64,000 bases of DNA from Tuberibacillus calidus DSM 17572 (GCF_000430685.1 NZ_AUMM01000004.1:107788-171787), one strand, 5' to 3'; positions 48,369-56,834 are shown, numbered from the stretch's first letter. Numbers and translations: made by a program. The notes: generated by a model from the sequence alone, not told the origin.

Positions 48369-49193
48369 TTAAAATTTATATAAAAGCAAGCGCATCATAT
48401 TTCTGAAGGTGGGAATCAGACCCATTGCCGAATAAAGCAACCGCGTTTTCATTGGGAGTTGACGAATGAATGTGGATTTAAAAATCGATACCTCAGTGAT
48501 TCTCTGAAGTTTGGGGTCTAAGCGGTCCACATCTTTCAAGTCGTCAACCATCCATTTGTGCACGGCCCCCGTCGTCTCCTTTAGTTCCTCTTTACCAGAA
48601 CGGACAGCGAAAGCGTTCATGACATCAAAAGCCATCTGTCCATGTGGGAAATAATCGGTCAGCCGATTGAGCAGGCTTTTGACTTCATCTTCCGTCAAGT
48701 ATTCCAACATGCCTTCCATGATGATCATGATGGGCTTATTTTGGGGGATTTGCTCCAGCCAGCCCGGGTCATTGACTGAAGAGGCGATCATTTTGTAACC
48801 CTCATGTTCTGAGAAAAAGTTCTTGCGCAGTTCGATCACTTCCGGAAAATCGACATCATACCAACTCACTGTGGATGGGGGCTGGATCCGGGTGATTCGG
48901 GTATCCAAACCGCAGCCCAGATTAAGCACCGTCGCATAGGGATACTGACCGATAAACGCCTCAAGCCATGTATCCATTTGTTTAGCCCTCATGAGCATGA
49001 TTTCATTTCCGAATTGATTGATTTTCTCAAAATCATAATCCAGCATGCGGAGAATCGCTTCGGCTTTTTTATCATTAAGAATGGTATGTTTTGAGCGGCT
49101 GTCCAGAGCTTTTGCCTGTAAAGTAATAAGAAGCGTCTCTTTTTCTTCAGTTAAATGGATTTTGTGAGTTTTATTTGGACCCGCCATGTTCAT
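48369..49193 (-). CDS. Leucine carboxyl methyltransferase-family (LCM/Ppm1-like) methyltransferase
   Basis: A 274-residue SAM enzyme of the LCM family. SKHTILNDKKAEAIL and MRAKQMDTWLEAFI precede the SAM motif TVLNLGCGLDTRITRI. The VSWYDVDFPEVIELR and IMEGMLEYLTEDEV motifs follow. Bacterial members act on small-molecule carboxyls or hydroxyls, for example in polyketide pathways; the substrate here is unknown. The start ATG 49193 has GCGAGGAG upstream, which is the 3' end of the marR gene, so the two genes are coupled. Confidence 0.9.
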   Translation of the reverse strand: MNMAGPNKTHKIHLTEEKETLLITLQAKALDSRSKHTILNDKKAEAILRMLDYDFEKINQFGNEIMLMRAKQMDTWLEAFIGQYPYATVLNLGCGLDTRITRIQPPSTVSWYDVDFPEVIELRKNFFSEHEGYKMIASSVNDPGWLEQIPQNKPIMIIMEGMLEYLTEDEVKSLLNRLTDYFPHGQMAFDVMNAFAVRSGKEELKETTGAVHKWMVDDLKDVDRLDPKLQRITEVSIFKSTFIRQLPMKTRLLYSAMGLIPTFRNMMRLLLYKF

Positions 49194-49195
49194 CT

Positions 49196-49630
49196 CTACT
49201 CCTCGCACATTTTTTTCAACAAGATGTTCGTTTTATGGAGGGCATATTTTAAATCGAATTGTTCTTCCGTGCTCAGCTTGGCGACTTGTCCAGAAAATTT
49301 TTGGTAAATCCGCGTCCATTTTTCATTGACCATTTCCATTCCTTTGGGTGTAAGGGAAACTAAAACGGCACGCCGGTCCTTCGTGTCCGGTGCTTTTGTG
49401 ACATAACCGCCCGCTTCTAAATCCTTGATGATATTCGTTAATTGCTGTTTCGCGATATTTAAGCCTTTGCTGATGTCTTTCAGATTTAACGCCCGCTTTT
49501 GCATGTACAAATATTCCACGACATGATTTTGCAAATGGGATAATCCCGCGATGCCTTTGTTTAAATCGCTAAAACTATCGAAGACATTCGGTATCAGTGC
49601 CATGTATTCTTTCGCAATTTCTTCGATCAT
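49196..49630 (-). CDS. MarR family transcriptional regulator
   Basis: A 144-residue winged-helix regulator. DNA-binding helices are in LKDISKGLNIAKQQLTNIIKDLE (about residues 50-72), with the wing TKAPDTKDRRAVLVSLTPKG, whose DxRR motif is the family hallmark. It is immediately upstream of, and translationally coupled to, the LCM methyltransferase gene, which it probably regulates. The start follows AAAGGAATG on the minus strand. Confidence 0.92.
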   Translation of the reverse strand: MIEEIAKEYMALIPNVFDSFSDLNKGIAGLSHLQNHVVEYLYMQKRALNLKDISKGLNIAKQQLTNIIKDLEAGGYVTKAPDTKDRRAVLVSLTPKGMEMVNEKWTRIYQKFSGQVAKLSTEEQFDLKYALHKTNILLKKMCEE

Positions 49631-49682
49631 AAAACATTCCTTTCTTTATATGGGTAAGGAAGTATAATTTTTTCACATCAAT

Positions 49683-49764
49683 ATTAGGGCAACTAGGACT
49701 CCCCCTGCGCCAAAAGGCTTACATAGGCCGACAGAAGGGCTGGCAGAGCTAAGTTTTTTATATG
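49683..49764. repeat. Dispersed palindromic repeat, copy upstream of marR
   Basis: GGGCAACTAGGACTCCCCCT, CGCCAAAAGGCTTACATAGG, and GGCTGGCAGAGCTAAGTTTTTT. A small insertion (TACATAGGCCGACAGAAGG) splits the core. It lies between the marR start and the VOC gene terminator. Confidence 0.6.
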
Positions 49765-49857
49765 GTAAACATAATATTACAATATGTACGTTATGTCAAA
49801 CTTTTATTCGAAAAAAAGTATATTTTTATTTACTAATTTTATGCCTGAAAAGAAATA

Positions 49858-49877
49858 AGCACTCTTTAATGAGTGCT
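49858..49877 (-). terminator. Terminator of the VOC gene (minus strand)
   Basis: AGCACTC (49877-49871 read on the minus strand) pairs with GAGTGCT, then TATTTCTTTT. It lies 22 bases beyond the stop codon of the VOC gene. Confidence 0.65.
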
Positions 49878-49899
49878 GTTAAAAACCTTATTTTAGAAA

Positions 49900-50526
49900 T
49901 CAAAACTTTGTTCCAATAATTTTATATGGAGGCTCCGCAGTTTCAATTGTAAAGTTTTGCTCAGCCTTCACCTCGACGGTCGTAGGATGGATCGTTGCCC
50001 CTCTGTCGGTTGGAAACCACGGCCGCCCCTCCTTCGTCAGAACGAGTACACCCTCTTGATCGCCGTAAAACTGAAAGGTTTCCGAATCTCCGTCATGGAT
50101 ATCCTTGATGGCCTGAAGCTCTTTTTTAAATGCTTCAATGTTAGGGACGGGAAGGCCGATTTCCACGATTTTAAGCCAATCAGAAAGTGCGTTTTGCTGA
50201 TCGATCCCTAACAATTCCACAATATTGCCGTCTGGATCCTTGAAGTAAAATTGCTTTGCTCCCCATTTCCAACTCTCTCCGCGATGTAAAGCATCTTTTT
50301 CAGGAATTCGCGCAACCACATCGTCAAAAGCGGCGGCAATCATCAAACAGGCGAAATGGTAATAGGGCCATTCATTCCCTTTTTCAAAAGAAAGAAACGA
50401 ATTACCAACTTGAACTTTAAAGGAATGCGGCGTTTCACTAACAAGCCTCATGGAAAGCGTATTGACATAGAAATCTTTCATCTCATCAAATTGATGAACT
50501 TTCAACTGAACGTGGTGAATGTGCAT
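49900..50526 (-). CDS. VOC (glyoxalase/dioxygenase fold) family protein
   Basis: A 208-residue protein with two half-modules of the vicinal oxygen chelate fold. The first runs from HHVQLKVHQFDEMKDFYVN to KQFYFKDPDGNIVELLG (residues about 3-118), containing the usual His and Glu metal-ligand positions. The second starts at VEIGLPVPNIEAFKKEL. Substrate unknown. The start ATG 50526 is used because GGGGAGGG lies 7 bases before it; another ATG two codons upstream abuts the site. Own terminator downstream. Confidence 0.88.
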   Translation of the reverse strand: MHIHHVQLKVHQFDEMKDFYVNTLSMRLVSETPHSFKVQVGNSFLSFEKGNEWPYYHFACLMIAAAFDDVVARIPEKDALHRGESWKWGAKQFYFKDPDGNIVELLGIDQQNALSDWLKIVEIGLPVPNIEAFKKELQAIKDIHDGDSETFQFYGDQEGVLVLTKEGRPWFPTDRGATIHPTTVEVKAEQNFTIETAEPPYKIIGTKF

Positions 50527-50827
50527 TTTCATCCCTCCCCATTTGCCATTAGCATAGACGAAAAGGGTAGTCGCAATCAAAAATAATGACTGAAAATTGA
50601 CGGAAATTTAGCCAACGACATATCCCTTCATAGCTTTCTGTTATTGTTGCCGCTTACGCTTCGAAAGGATGTAGGCTATTATTGGTGAGACATTCTTCTC
50701 CAACGCAGACCGCACCATTAACAAGACGTCATGAATAAGATCTTTTAGGCACGCGAAAAACCACCTTAACCGTGAACAGGAATTCCGACGTTCCCAATAA
50801 AAATTTAACCCGCAGGCAAAATATGAA
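50527..50827. other. Spacer between the VOC gene and the YjcZ terminator
   Basis: About 300 bp without a supported gene, repeat or promoter. Confidence 0.4.
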
Positions 50828-50854
50828 GAAGCCGCCTCAACTTGAGACGGCTTC
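50828..50854 (-). terminator. Terminator of the YjcZ-type gene (minus strand)
   Basis: On the minus strand GAAGCCGTCTCAA pairs with TTGAGGCGGCTTC (one mismatch, one-base loop), followed by TTCATATTTT, 30 bases beyond the stop codon. Confidence 0.8.
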
Positions 50855-50884
50855 CGCTTAGAAAAGGGAATGGTTCACGTTAAA

Positions 50885-50977
50885 TTACCAAACGTAGGCG
50901 GTACCAACGATAATTAAGAGAATGAACAATACGACAATCAACGCAAAGTTATAGCCGTATCCGTATCCATAACCCAT
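50885..50977 (-). CDS. YjcZ family small sporulation protein
   Basis: A 30-residue peptide: an N-terminal repeat MGYGYGYGYN followed by one hydrophobic helix FALIVVLFILLIIVGTAYVW. This is the YjcZ pattern, small Gly/Tyr-headed membrane peptides found in spores of Bacillales. The ATG at 50977 has GGGAGGTGAGC upstream, an excellent ribosome binding site, and a terminator follows the stop. The function in spores is not known. Mother-cell or forespore expression is expected from the family. Confidence 0.88.
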   Translation of the reverse strand: MGYGYGYGYNFALIVVLFILLIIVGTAYVW

Positions 50978-51423
50978 CACCGCTCACCTCCCTTTATTTA
51001 TCTGATGTATTTTACGTGTTATCTTAAATATTGATATGGACAAACGTTTTATTAACAAAAAAACAAACCTTTGAACCTCGTCAAAATACCCTTAGGCGTC
51101 CCATGTCGATTTTTTCGGGCTCCATGATGGGATTTATCGAGGCCTTATAAAATTGTAAGCAGATTGGGCAATCCTCTCCTCACCACCCTGATGGACCTTT
51201 ACATTCCCGATAGTGCCGATGTTTTTCTACTAACAGCTTAAGATGTAGGCGGGTCGTGGGGAGAATTAGCATATAACTACAGGCAGGTTTTAAAGGCAAT
51301 AAAATATCGATCGGATTCGGGATGAATACTAGGAATTTATAAAATAAAAGTTGGATTGGTATGGGTTAATGGATTGGGATTGCAGTTGTAAAATTTGTTG
51401 AGGGACCTAAGGAGATTTAAAAA
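50978..51423. other. Intergenic region before the APH-like gene
   Basis: A 446-bp spacer between divergent genes. It must carry promoters for both, but no -35/-10 pair stands out. AAGGAG at 51410 is the ribosome binding site of the next gene. Confidence 0.4.
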
Positions 51424-52287
51424 ATGATCACACATCCTGTCTTTTCAAATTTAAAATTGCACTCGAACGGCGAGTTATATAAGGTGCTTGGAGTTGGCAT
51501 CGAGAAAAGAAGGACAATGCACGAATGGCCCTTATCATGTGTTCAGGAATTGCAGCTATATAATGGTACTAAGTGGATTTATAAGTCTCAGCGGCCTCCA
51601 ACGGTGGAAGCCAGTTTCTACGAACATGCTCGTTCTGATCTTTTGCCTACACATCGATATTTAGGAAAGTTTGATCATTGCGATACGATGATACTAGAGT
51701 ATATCGATGCGCCATTGCTTTGTCACAAAGGATGTGAAGAGAAAGATTTTGTGGAGCATGGAAGGCAGATCGTCACGGAGATCGGTCATATCGAAGGCGA
51801 ACTACCGGTATATCTCGATATAAGTTCACAAGATGCGTGGATAGATTTTGCCCAAATGACATTGAAAAATCTTAGAAAATTAGCTGATGATGGCCGTTTT
51901 AGCCTTATAAGCGCGAAGGCGATAGAGAATCTAAAATCTTGGGTTCAATCCACAAATACACTTAAAACCGTTACAAATGGTTCGCGTGTCATACATAGTG
52001 ACCTTAAAGGTGATCAAGTGTTTATCACCGCAGATGGATATCGTGTCATCGATTGGCAACGGCCCATCATCGCTCCGCCAGATGTTGATTTCGTTTCTTT
52101 GCTCGTTTCGCAGAAAATAGATCTTATGAAGTATGTAGACCCTGAAATCATAAGGATTTATGGGTTTCTTCGCCTTTACTGGGCTGTTGAAGCACAATTG
52201 CATTTATTTCCGGATCAAAAATGGCCTTTGTTTCAAAAATGGGCATTGGAAGCCATTAATTACATTAAGAATACAGTTCGGCTTTAA
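51424..52287 (+). CDS. Aminoglycoside phosphotransferase-fold (kinase-like) protein
   Basis: A 287-residue protein with a small-molecule kinase fold. The catalytic loop is VIHSDLKGDQVFI (His191, Asp193; the usual Asn of HxDxxxxN is Gln), and the metal-binding Asp is in YRVIDWQRP. The N-lobe has KWIYKSQRPPTVEASFYEH, with the Lys and Glu expected for ATP binding. No antibiotic resistance should be inferred: many spore-former APH-fold proteins are unrelated housekeeping or coat kinases. It lies in a spore-related neighbourhood between the YjcZ and CotH genes. Confidence 0.82.
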   Translation: MITHPVFSNLKLHSNGELYKVLGVGIEKRRTMHEWPLSCVQELQLYNGTKWIYKSQRPPTVEASFYEHARSDLLPTHRYLGKFDHCDTMILEYIDAPLLCHKGCEEKDFVEHGRQIVTEIGHIEGELPVYLDISSQDAWIDFAQMTLKNLRKLADDGRFSLISAKAIENLKSWVQSTNTLKTVTNGSRVIHSDLKGDQVFITADGYRVIDWQRPIIAPPDVDFVSLLVSQKIDLMKYVDPEIIRIYGFLRLYWAVEAQLHLFPDQKWPLFQKWALEAINYIKNTVRL

Positions 52288-52717
52288 GGGTTCCTTATCT
52301 TTCGTATTCGGAGGAGAGTTCAGAGCGTCGTGCTGCCAAGGCCGATCCGAAATCGAATCAACAAGGATTTCCATTCAAAACGGTGCCCCCCAACCTTCCA
52401 AACGCGTTTGCGCGAGCGATTTTTGGTTTTTCGGCACGAAAAAACGTTGCGCAAAAACTTAAATCGCAACGTTTTTAGACTCAGCGGCGTTTGAAATACC
52501 GCGCAGCAATCAGATATAGGGGTTATTAGGCTATTTGCCAAAGACTTGTACTGGTAAGCAAGGCTATCATTTTTCAGGACAGGATAAAGGCAATTAAGAC
52601 TCTGCCTCGGAAATGACTGGTAAGTAAAGATATCATTTTTCGCTTGTACTATGGCAACAATTGGCCCCACCTTCGCCAAGAGGCTCAGCAGCACCATGTT
52701 TTCAAAACACGGTCTTT
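52288..52717. repeat. Intergenic region with a diverged palindromic-repeat copy
   Basis: GAACGTTGCGATTT-like inverted sequences occur at 52440-52478 (AAAAACGTTGCGC and GCAACGTTTTTAG), a terminator-like stem after the APH gene. GCGCAGCAATCAGAT at 52492 is shared with 21240. Two partial copies of the dispersed element (CAGGACAGGATAAAGG at 52576, ACTGGTAAG at 52615, CCTTCGCCAAGAGGCTCAGC at 52670) follow. No gene. Confidence 0.6.
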
Positions 52718-53086
52718 TTACAAAACCTTAAACCATAACGGCGATTGGTCATTCGGGTCGCCGTTGTAATTGATAAAGATTTCTTCGCCTTCCTTAATGT
52801 CACGATAGGCAATGAAGTTAATGGTTTTCTTTTCCGTATCAATTTTTACGATGGCATTTGGTGTATAAGAGTGGTTGAATAGGGAACCATATCCTAAAGC
52901 CAAGGCGCAGTCGCCATTCGTTTGGCTCCAGTGAAACACGTAATTGGACAAAACCGTTTTATCGATCAGCGGGAACTCCTCTGCTTTGATGACAATGACT
53001 GGCGCTACATGGATCAACTCACCCTTTTTGATATCGCGGCGGGCGAATACGCCTCTTCCGTATTTGGACTTTTTTATCTCGATCAC
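52718..53086 (-). CDS. SET-domain protein
   Basis: A compact SET domain of about 122 residues, the fold of protein lysine methyltransferases. It begins IEIKKSKYGRGVFARRDIKKGEL, and the SAM/active-site knot is GYGSLFNHSYTPNA (NHS with following Asn) and EIFINYNG with the catalytic-type Tyr. No pre- or post-SET Cys cluster, as usual for bacterial minimal SET proteins. It starts only a few bases after cotH (GTG 53086 with AAAGGG upstream is preferred; 53092 and 53095 are alternatives), so it is co-translated with cotH. Target unknown; see the coat-cluster finding. Confidence 0.88.
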   Translation of the reverse strand: MIEIKKSKYGRGVFARRDIKKGELIHVAPVIVIKAEEFPLIDKTVLSNYVFHWSQTNGDCALALGYGSLFNHSYTPNAIVKIDTEKKTINFIAYRDIKEGEEIFINYNGDPNDQSPLWFKVL

Positions 53087-53099
53087 TTGCACCAACCCT

Positions 53100-54188
53100 T
53101 TATTCTAAGTCTTCTAGACAGTCTCGTAAAAAACGGCTTCGCTCTTCGATGAATGTCAGCATCAAATCTTTTTCTCCGTCAAATTTCTCAAGGTCGGAAG
53201 CATCATTAAAAATCATATGGGGACGAATAGTCTCGGTCAGGGATGTGATGATCGGCTCGAGATAATCGGTCGTAAATAAGGTGTCGAGCAACTCCTCCAA
53301 GAGCTTGCGATATTGCTTCCGAAAAGCGGGGAATTCAAAAAGCCTGCCGGACAGACCGTTTTTTCTGCCGCCAATCAGCATGACATCCGGTTTGCGCCTT
53401 TTGCCTCTCCAGTCACGGCCAAAAGTCGCGTCATAATCCCACGGCATGATTTCAAAAAGACCGGACTCAGGGTTGCGGTAAAGGGCATAGTTATGGTAAA
53501 AACCATCCAAATTTTGCGTGCAAACGGCAACGGCGAGCCAACGCAAATATTTATCGACAGCGAGGTATTTCTGTATCTCTTTTTCAAATTCACAGTCTGG
53601 AGTCTGATTAATCTTACGAATGAATTCAATTAAAAAGAGATCGTCTTTGGGCGTTCCAACCTTCCGTTGATACCCACTAGTCAATGACTCTTTTTCTTTT
53701 TTCGTTAAGGGGCTGATCAGGGAAAAATCTGCATCATAGTTGATCCCGTAATAAATGGGACCAAGCGGAAGCCCTCTCTTCTTCAAAAACAATTCGTTTA
53801 CAGATTCCAATAGCAAATAGACGCCTTCATATTCGCCATTTAAATAAAAACGCACATGTTGTGAAGAAGGCGCTAAAACACCAAAAGCCTGAAATAAATC
53901 AAGGGAAAGTTTATTGCGAATGGATGATGGATCTTTATATTCTGCGTTGAGATGAAATTCCCGCGGTTTTCTGCGTGACTTTAATTTTATAAAGTACGAT
54001 CTTTTCGGAAGGTTTTTCGTGTAATGCCCGCGATATCGGGTTTTAATGGAAAATTTTTTGTTATCAATCATCATTTGACCCGGGACACTTGATGTATATT
54101 TAGGGTCATCTAATTTTGCAATATCATTAGGGTCGACAAATAGTTGGAACTTAGGCAATCGTTTTCGATCATTCATTGACGCATTCAC
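53100..54188 (-). CDS. cotH: CotH family spore coat protein kinase
   Basis: Atypical protein kinase that phosphorylates serines of spore coat proteins (CotB and CotG in B. subtilis). The 362-residue protein has the CotH fold: FSIKTRYRGHYTKNLPKRSY and LKSRRKPREFHLNAEYKD in the N-lobe, GEYEGVYLLLESV (ATP-contacting Glu), QNLDGFYHNYALYR, and the metal-binding MPWDYDATFGRDW. It starts with GTG 54188 after GGAGG; an ATG four codons later is an alternative. It sits 140 bp after a Ser/His repeat protein gene and immediately before a SET-domain gene, all on the minus strand. Confidence 0.9.
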   Translation of the reverse strand: MNASMNDRKRLPKFQLFVDPNDIAKLDDPKYTSSVPGQMMIDNKKFSIKTRYRGHYTKNLPKRSYFIKLKSRRKPREFHLNAEYKDPSSIRNKLSLDLFQAFGVLAPSSQHVRFYLNGEYEGVYLLLESVNELFLKKRGLPLGPIYYGINYDADFSLISPLTKKEKESLTSGYQRKVGTPKDDLFLIEFIRKINQTPDCEFEKEIQKYLAVDKYLRWLAVAVCTQNLDGFYHNYALYRNPESGLFEIMPWDYDATFGRDWRGKRRKPDVMLIGGRKNGLSGRLFEFPAFRKQYRKLLEELLDTLFTTDYLEPIITSLTETIRPHMIFNDASDLEKFDGEKDLMLTFIEERSRFLRDCLEDLE

Positions 54189-54249
54189 CCACCTCCATAA
54201 CCTCGCTAAAATGTAGGATCAGAAATTCATTACTAAAAAAGTTGAATTG

Positions 54250-54277
54250 AGAAAACCAAGGGTCAATGCCCTTGGTT
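54250..54277 (-). terminator. Intercistronic terminator-like hairpin before cotH
   Basis: AACCAAGGG pairs perfectly with CCCTTGGTT (54277-54269 and 54262-54254, minus strand) around a 6-base loop, then TTCTCAATTC. The weak T-run suggests partial termination, which would make the repeat protein far more abundant than the downstream enzymes. Confidence 0.65.
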
Positions 54278-54328
54278 CCTCATAGATATTGTCTGGAGAA
54301 CTCCAATGGGTATGAAAGTTCTCTTTGT

Positions 54329-54745
54329 TTAATTCCCTTTTTTATTCTTATGTTTTTTGCGGTTCTTTTTCTTATTCTTTTTGTTTTTCTTCTTATTCTT
54401 CTTGGGATCGAGTCCCAATTCTAGAGGAAGCCCAGGGTCTAGGGGACCATGAGTGTGGTTGGAGCCGGATCCGCTTCCAGATCCATTACTTGTATGGCAG
54501 GTGTCAAAAAGACCAGACCCGTGCGACCCAGACCCGTGCGACCCAGACCCGTGAGACCCGGAGCCATGAGATCCGGACCCGTGCGACCCGGAGCCATGCG
54601 ACCCTGACCCGTGAGATCCGGACCCATGCGACCCATGTCCGTGAGACCCAGATCCATGGGAGCCAGATCCGTGAGATCCAGATCCATGAGACCCAGACCC
54701 GTGTGATCCAGGGCCGCCGGGTCCGAAAATTCCTTTTTTCGGCAT
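54329..54745 (-). CDS. (Gly-Ser-Gly-Ser-His)n repeat protein with Lys-rich tail, probable spore coat protein
   Basis: A 138-residue low-complexity protein in three parts: a short head MPKKGIFGPGGPG; about 13 tandem GSGSH pentapeptides (one GHGSH variant); then a linker with LFDTCHTSNGSGSGSGSNHTH and PLDPGLPLELGLDP and a C-terminal tail made almost only of Lys and Asn (KKNKKKNKKNKKKNRKKHKN). ATG 54745 follows AGAAAGAAGG. The next genes on the strand are cotH and a SET-domain gene. Repetitive Ser-rich, Lys-rich proteins next to CotH (CotG in B. subtilis) are CotH substrates, so a phosphorylated coat protein is likely. The His content could bind metal. No homologous family is recognised. Confidence 0.8.
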   Translation of the reverse strand: MPKKGIFGPGGPGSHGSGSHGSGSHGSGSHGSGSHGHGSHGSGSHGSGSHGSGSHGSGSHGSGSHGSGSHGSGSHGSGLFDTCHTSNGSGSGSGSNHTHGPLDPGLPLELGLDPKKNKKKNKKNKKKNRKKHKNKKGN

Positions 54746-55026
54746 ATCAATGACCTTCTTTCTTTTTTTATTTGTAGTATATAAGCGCATTGTTAAATAA
54801 GGGACGGCATTTGAATCAGACCAAGTATGTATTTTTAAGACGTTTTTGCAAATGGACAGATACTTACCTTCGAATGGCTTATCGTCCTTGAGATTTTTCA
54901 TAAAAACTAAAACAACAGCAGCTTCAAATCCATCACTTGTTCCTATGAACGAAATACCTAAATCAAAGAATATTTTTTGATATATAGCTCAAAACTAAGC
55001 AAAAAGCTGGCAAAGGGGATTAATCG

Positions 55027-56052
55027 ATGGAGTTTTTTAAACCATTTAAACTTGGCACTCCGAGTTCTACCCATGAAAGACTGTCTTCCACGGAGATCGG
55101 TAAACTGTGGGCGATCTATTTGGGTAACACGCTGTCACAATGCATTTTAAGTTACTTTTTGCAGCATGTGAACGATCCGGATGTAAAAAAAGTTGTGAGT
55201 TATGCGAATAGTTTAAGCGACGAATTCGTCCAAAACGTAAAATATATTTTTAAGAAGGAAGGTATACCCCTTCCTTTGGGACTGACTTCAGAAGATGTTA
55301 ATTTAGGGGCACCAAGATTATTTGCCGATGAGTTTTATTTGCATTATTTAAAATATGTCGGTAAAGCGGGCTTAAGCATTTATTCCGTTGCTGTACCTTT
55401 AGTGTTAAGAAAGGACGTCCGTGATTTCTTTATATATTGTTTAAATTGCAATATGAAGCTTTTATCAATGGCCAATGATGTGATGTTGGACAAGGGGTGG
55501 CTCATGAAGCCGCCGCCTATTCCCGTCCCCGACAAAATCGATATTGTTGAAAAACAAAGCTTTTTCAATGGCTATTTTGGGAATGTTCGAACGCTACACG
55601 CGCTGGAGATCACCCATCTTTATGATAATCTTGAAAACAATGTTGTCAGCAAAGCGCTTTTGATTGGTTTTAGCCAAACGGCCAAAGAAAAAAAAGTGAA
55701 AGAATATTTACTTCGCGGCAAAGATATTACAAACAAACACGTTGAAATATGCTCACAGAAACTTCATAAGGATAACTTACCATCTCCACCGCTGTTGGAT
55801 CATCTCGTCAGCACATCAGACTTTCCACCGTTTTCGGAGAACTTAATGGTACAACATAAGGTCGACATGTTCTCGATGAAAATCCGATCCTACAGCAATG
55901 CCCTTTCCCTTAACGGTAGACGGGATTTGGCGGCAATGTATACAAAACTTATTGCCGACGTCAGCTTATATATGGAAGATGGATCTAATATCCTGATTGA
56001 TAATGGCTGGCTCGAACAGCCTCCTCACGCAGCGAACCGTGAAAACTCATAA
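55027..56052 (+). CDS. DUF3231 family protein (two ferritin-like helical repeats)
   Basis: A 341-residue helical protein made of two similar halves of about 165 residues: LSSTEIGKLWAIYLGNTLSQC with MANDVMLDKGWLMKPPPIP, and ALEITHLYDNLENNVVSKAL with MEDGSNILIDNGWLEQPP. This is the DUF3231 pattern, related to CotF-type ferritin-like spore proteins and common in Bacillales. Function unknown. It is divergent from the Ser/His repeat gene, with 281 bp between them, so both may respond to the same sporulation signals. A terminator follows. Confidence 0.88.
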   Translation: MEFFKPFKLGTPSSTHERLSSTEIGKLWAIYLGNTLSQCILSYFLQHVNDPDVKKVVSYANSLSDEFVQNVKYIFKKEGIPLPLGLTSEDVNLGAPRLFADEFYLHYLKYVGKAGLSIYSVAVPLVLRKDVRDFFIYCLNCNMKLLSMANDVMLDKGWLMKPPPIPVPDKIDIVEKQSFFNGYFGNVRTLHALEITHLYDNLENNVVSKALLIGFSQTAKEKKVKEYLLRGKDITNKHVEICSQKLHKDNLPSPPLLDHLVSTSDFPPFSENLMVQHKVDMFSMKIRSYSNALSLNGRRDLAAMYTKLIADVSLYMEDGSNILIDNGWLEQPPHAANRENS

Positions 56053-56067
56053 ATTTGGGTTTAATGG

Positions 56068-56094
56068 GGCGGTATAGACATACCGTCTTTTTTG
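56068..56094 (+). terminator. Rho-independent terminator after the DUF3231 gene
   Basis: GGCGGTAT (56068-56075) pairs with ATACCGTC (56080-56087) with one G-T wobble, followed by TTTTTTGG. Confidence 0.82.
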
Positions 56095-56097
56095 GTC

Positions 56098-56175
56098 CAG
56101 CATAAGTACAATTAAGGCTCCGCCTTCGCCTAAAAAGGCTTGGCGGAGCCAAGTTTCCTTTATACTGGTAAGTCG
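56098..56175. repeat. Dispersed palindromic repeat, best-preserved copy
   Basis: GGCTCCGCC (56116-56124) pairs perfectly with GGCGGAGCC (56142-56150). An inner GCCT/AGGC stem lies between them, and AAGTTTCCTTTATACTGGTAAG follows. This copy shows the full element: left flank CATAAGTACAATTAAG, two-part hairpin, AAGTTT, TACTGGTAAG right flank. Confidence 0.8.
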
Positions 56176-56723
56176 GTATAAAATTGGAACCAACTTCTAA
56201 ATAACACTGGCAAATGCGGTGGCCGCTAATAACCATTCGGTTTATACCGCATAAAGCATGAGTCAGATACAACTTATTGTGCGGCTAGGTCTTAAGACCC
56301 CTTCAGAACCACGACATTTGTCATATATCTTTTAGGGAGGGGCGATGGTAAAATAAGGGCGGAGTGATAGCGCTTCCCCTTTTTATAACTAAACATGCGG
56401 AACAATCCCTTGGCGAGGGCTACAGCCTTTTTTGTAATAAAACTCGACGCGCAAAAAGGCTGCCGAACTTGAGGACTACACCGTTTTTATGGAAAAGTTG
56501 CCAGCAAGCAAAAAATTTGGTCTCTGCTTGGAAATTGGATTAGATTAGATTTAATAAGTGTTATTCAAGTTTTTAACGAATGACAACCCCAAAAAAAGTG
56601 AAATCGAAGCGAATTATCTAAATGGTTAGATTAAAGGATCAATGCGGAGTGAACCCAAGGCTACTGATTCCCCTTAAGAGTGACCCCCGAAGTGGCGAAA
56701 AACAAAGGTGAGTCAATTTTACA
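56176..56723. other. Non-coding stretch
   Basis: About 550 bp with no supported gene. Short ORFs lack ribosome binding sites and any recognisable sequence. No further repeat recognised here. Confidence 0.4.
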
Positions 56724-56834
56724 TAAAAAAAGCCCCCTGCATAGAGCAGGGGACCTTCCCCGAGAGAGAAGGGTGGAAAAGACCTTGTAAAGATGATTTG
56801 GGTTATGACGGTGCCCTCCAGGTCTTTCCACAAA
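56724..56834 (-). ncRNA. Candidate small RNA with its own terminator
   Basis: Read on the minus strand: a stem TGGAAAGACCT...AAGGTCTTTTCCA (56830-56820 with 56786-56774), a second small stem CCTTC/GAAGG (56772-56754), and a classical terminator CCCCTGC-TCTAT-GCAGGGG followed by GCTTTTTTT (56753-56724). A sigma-A-like promoter lies just upstream. No open frame with a ribosome binding site fits. About 110 nt. No known RNA family is recognised. Confidence 0.5.

Noticed and set aside
51424..52287. Aminoglycoside resistance gene
   Set aside because: Only the kinase fold motifs are present; the context is sporulation-related and no residues specific to a resistance enzyme were recognised.
54439..54750. 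Overlapping open frames through the GSGSH repeat (Met/Asp/Leu/Gly repeats on the minus strand; Thr/Arg repeats on the plus strand)
   Set aside because: Repetitive DNA is open in several frames. Only the GSGSH frame has a good ribosome binding site and a non-repetitive head and tail.
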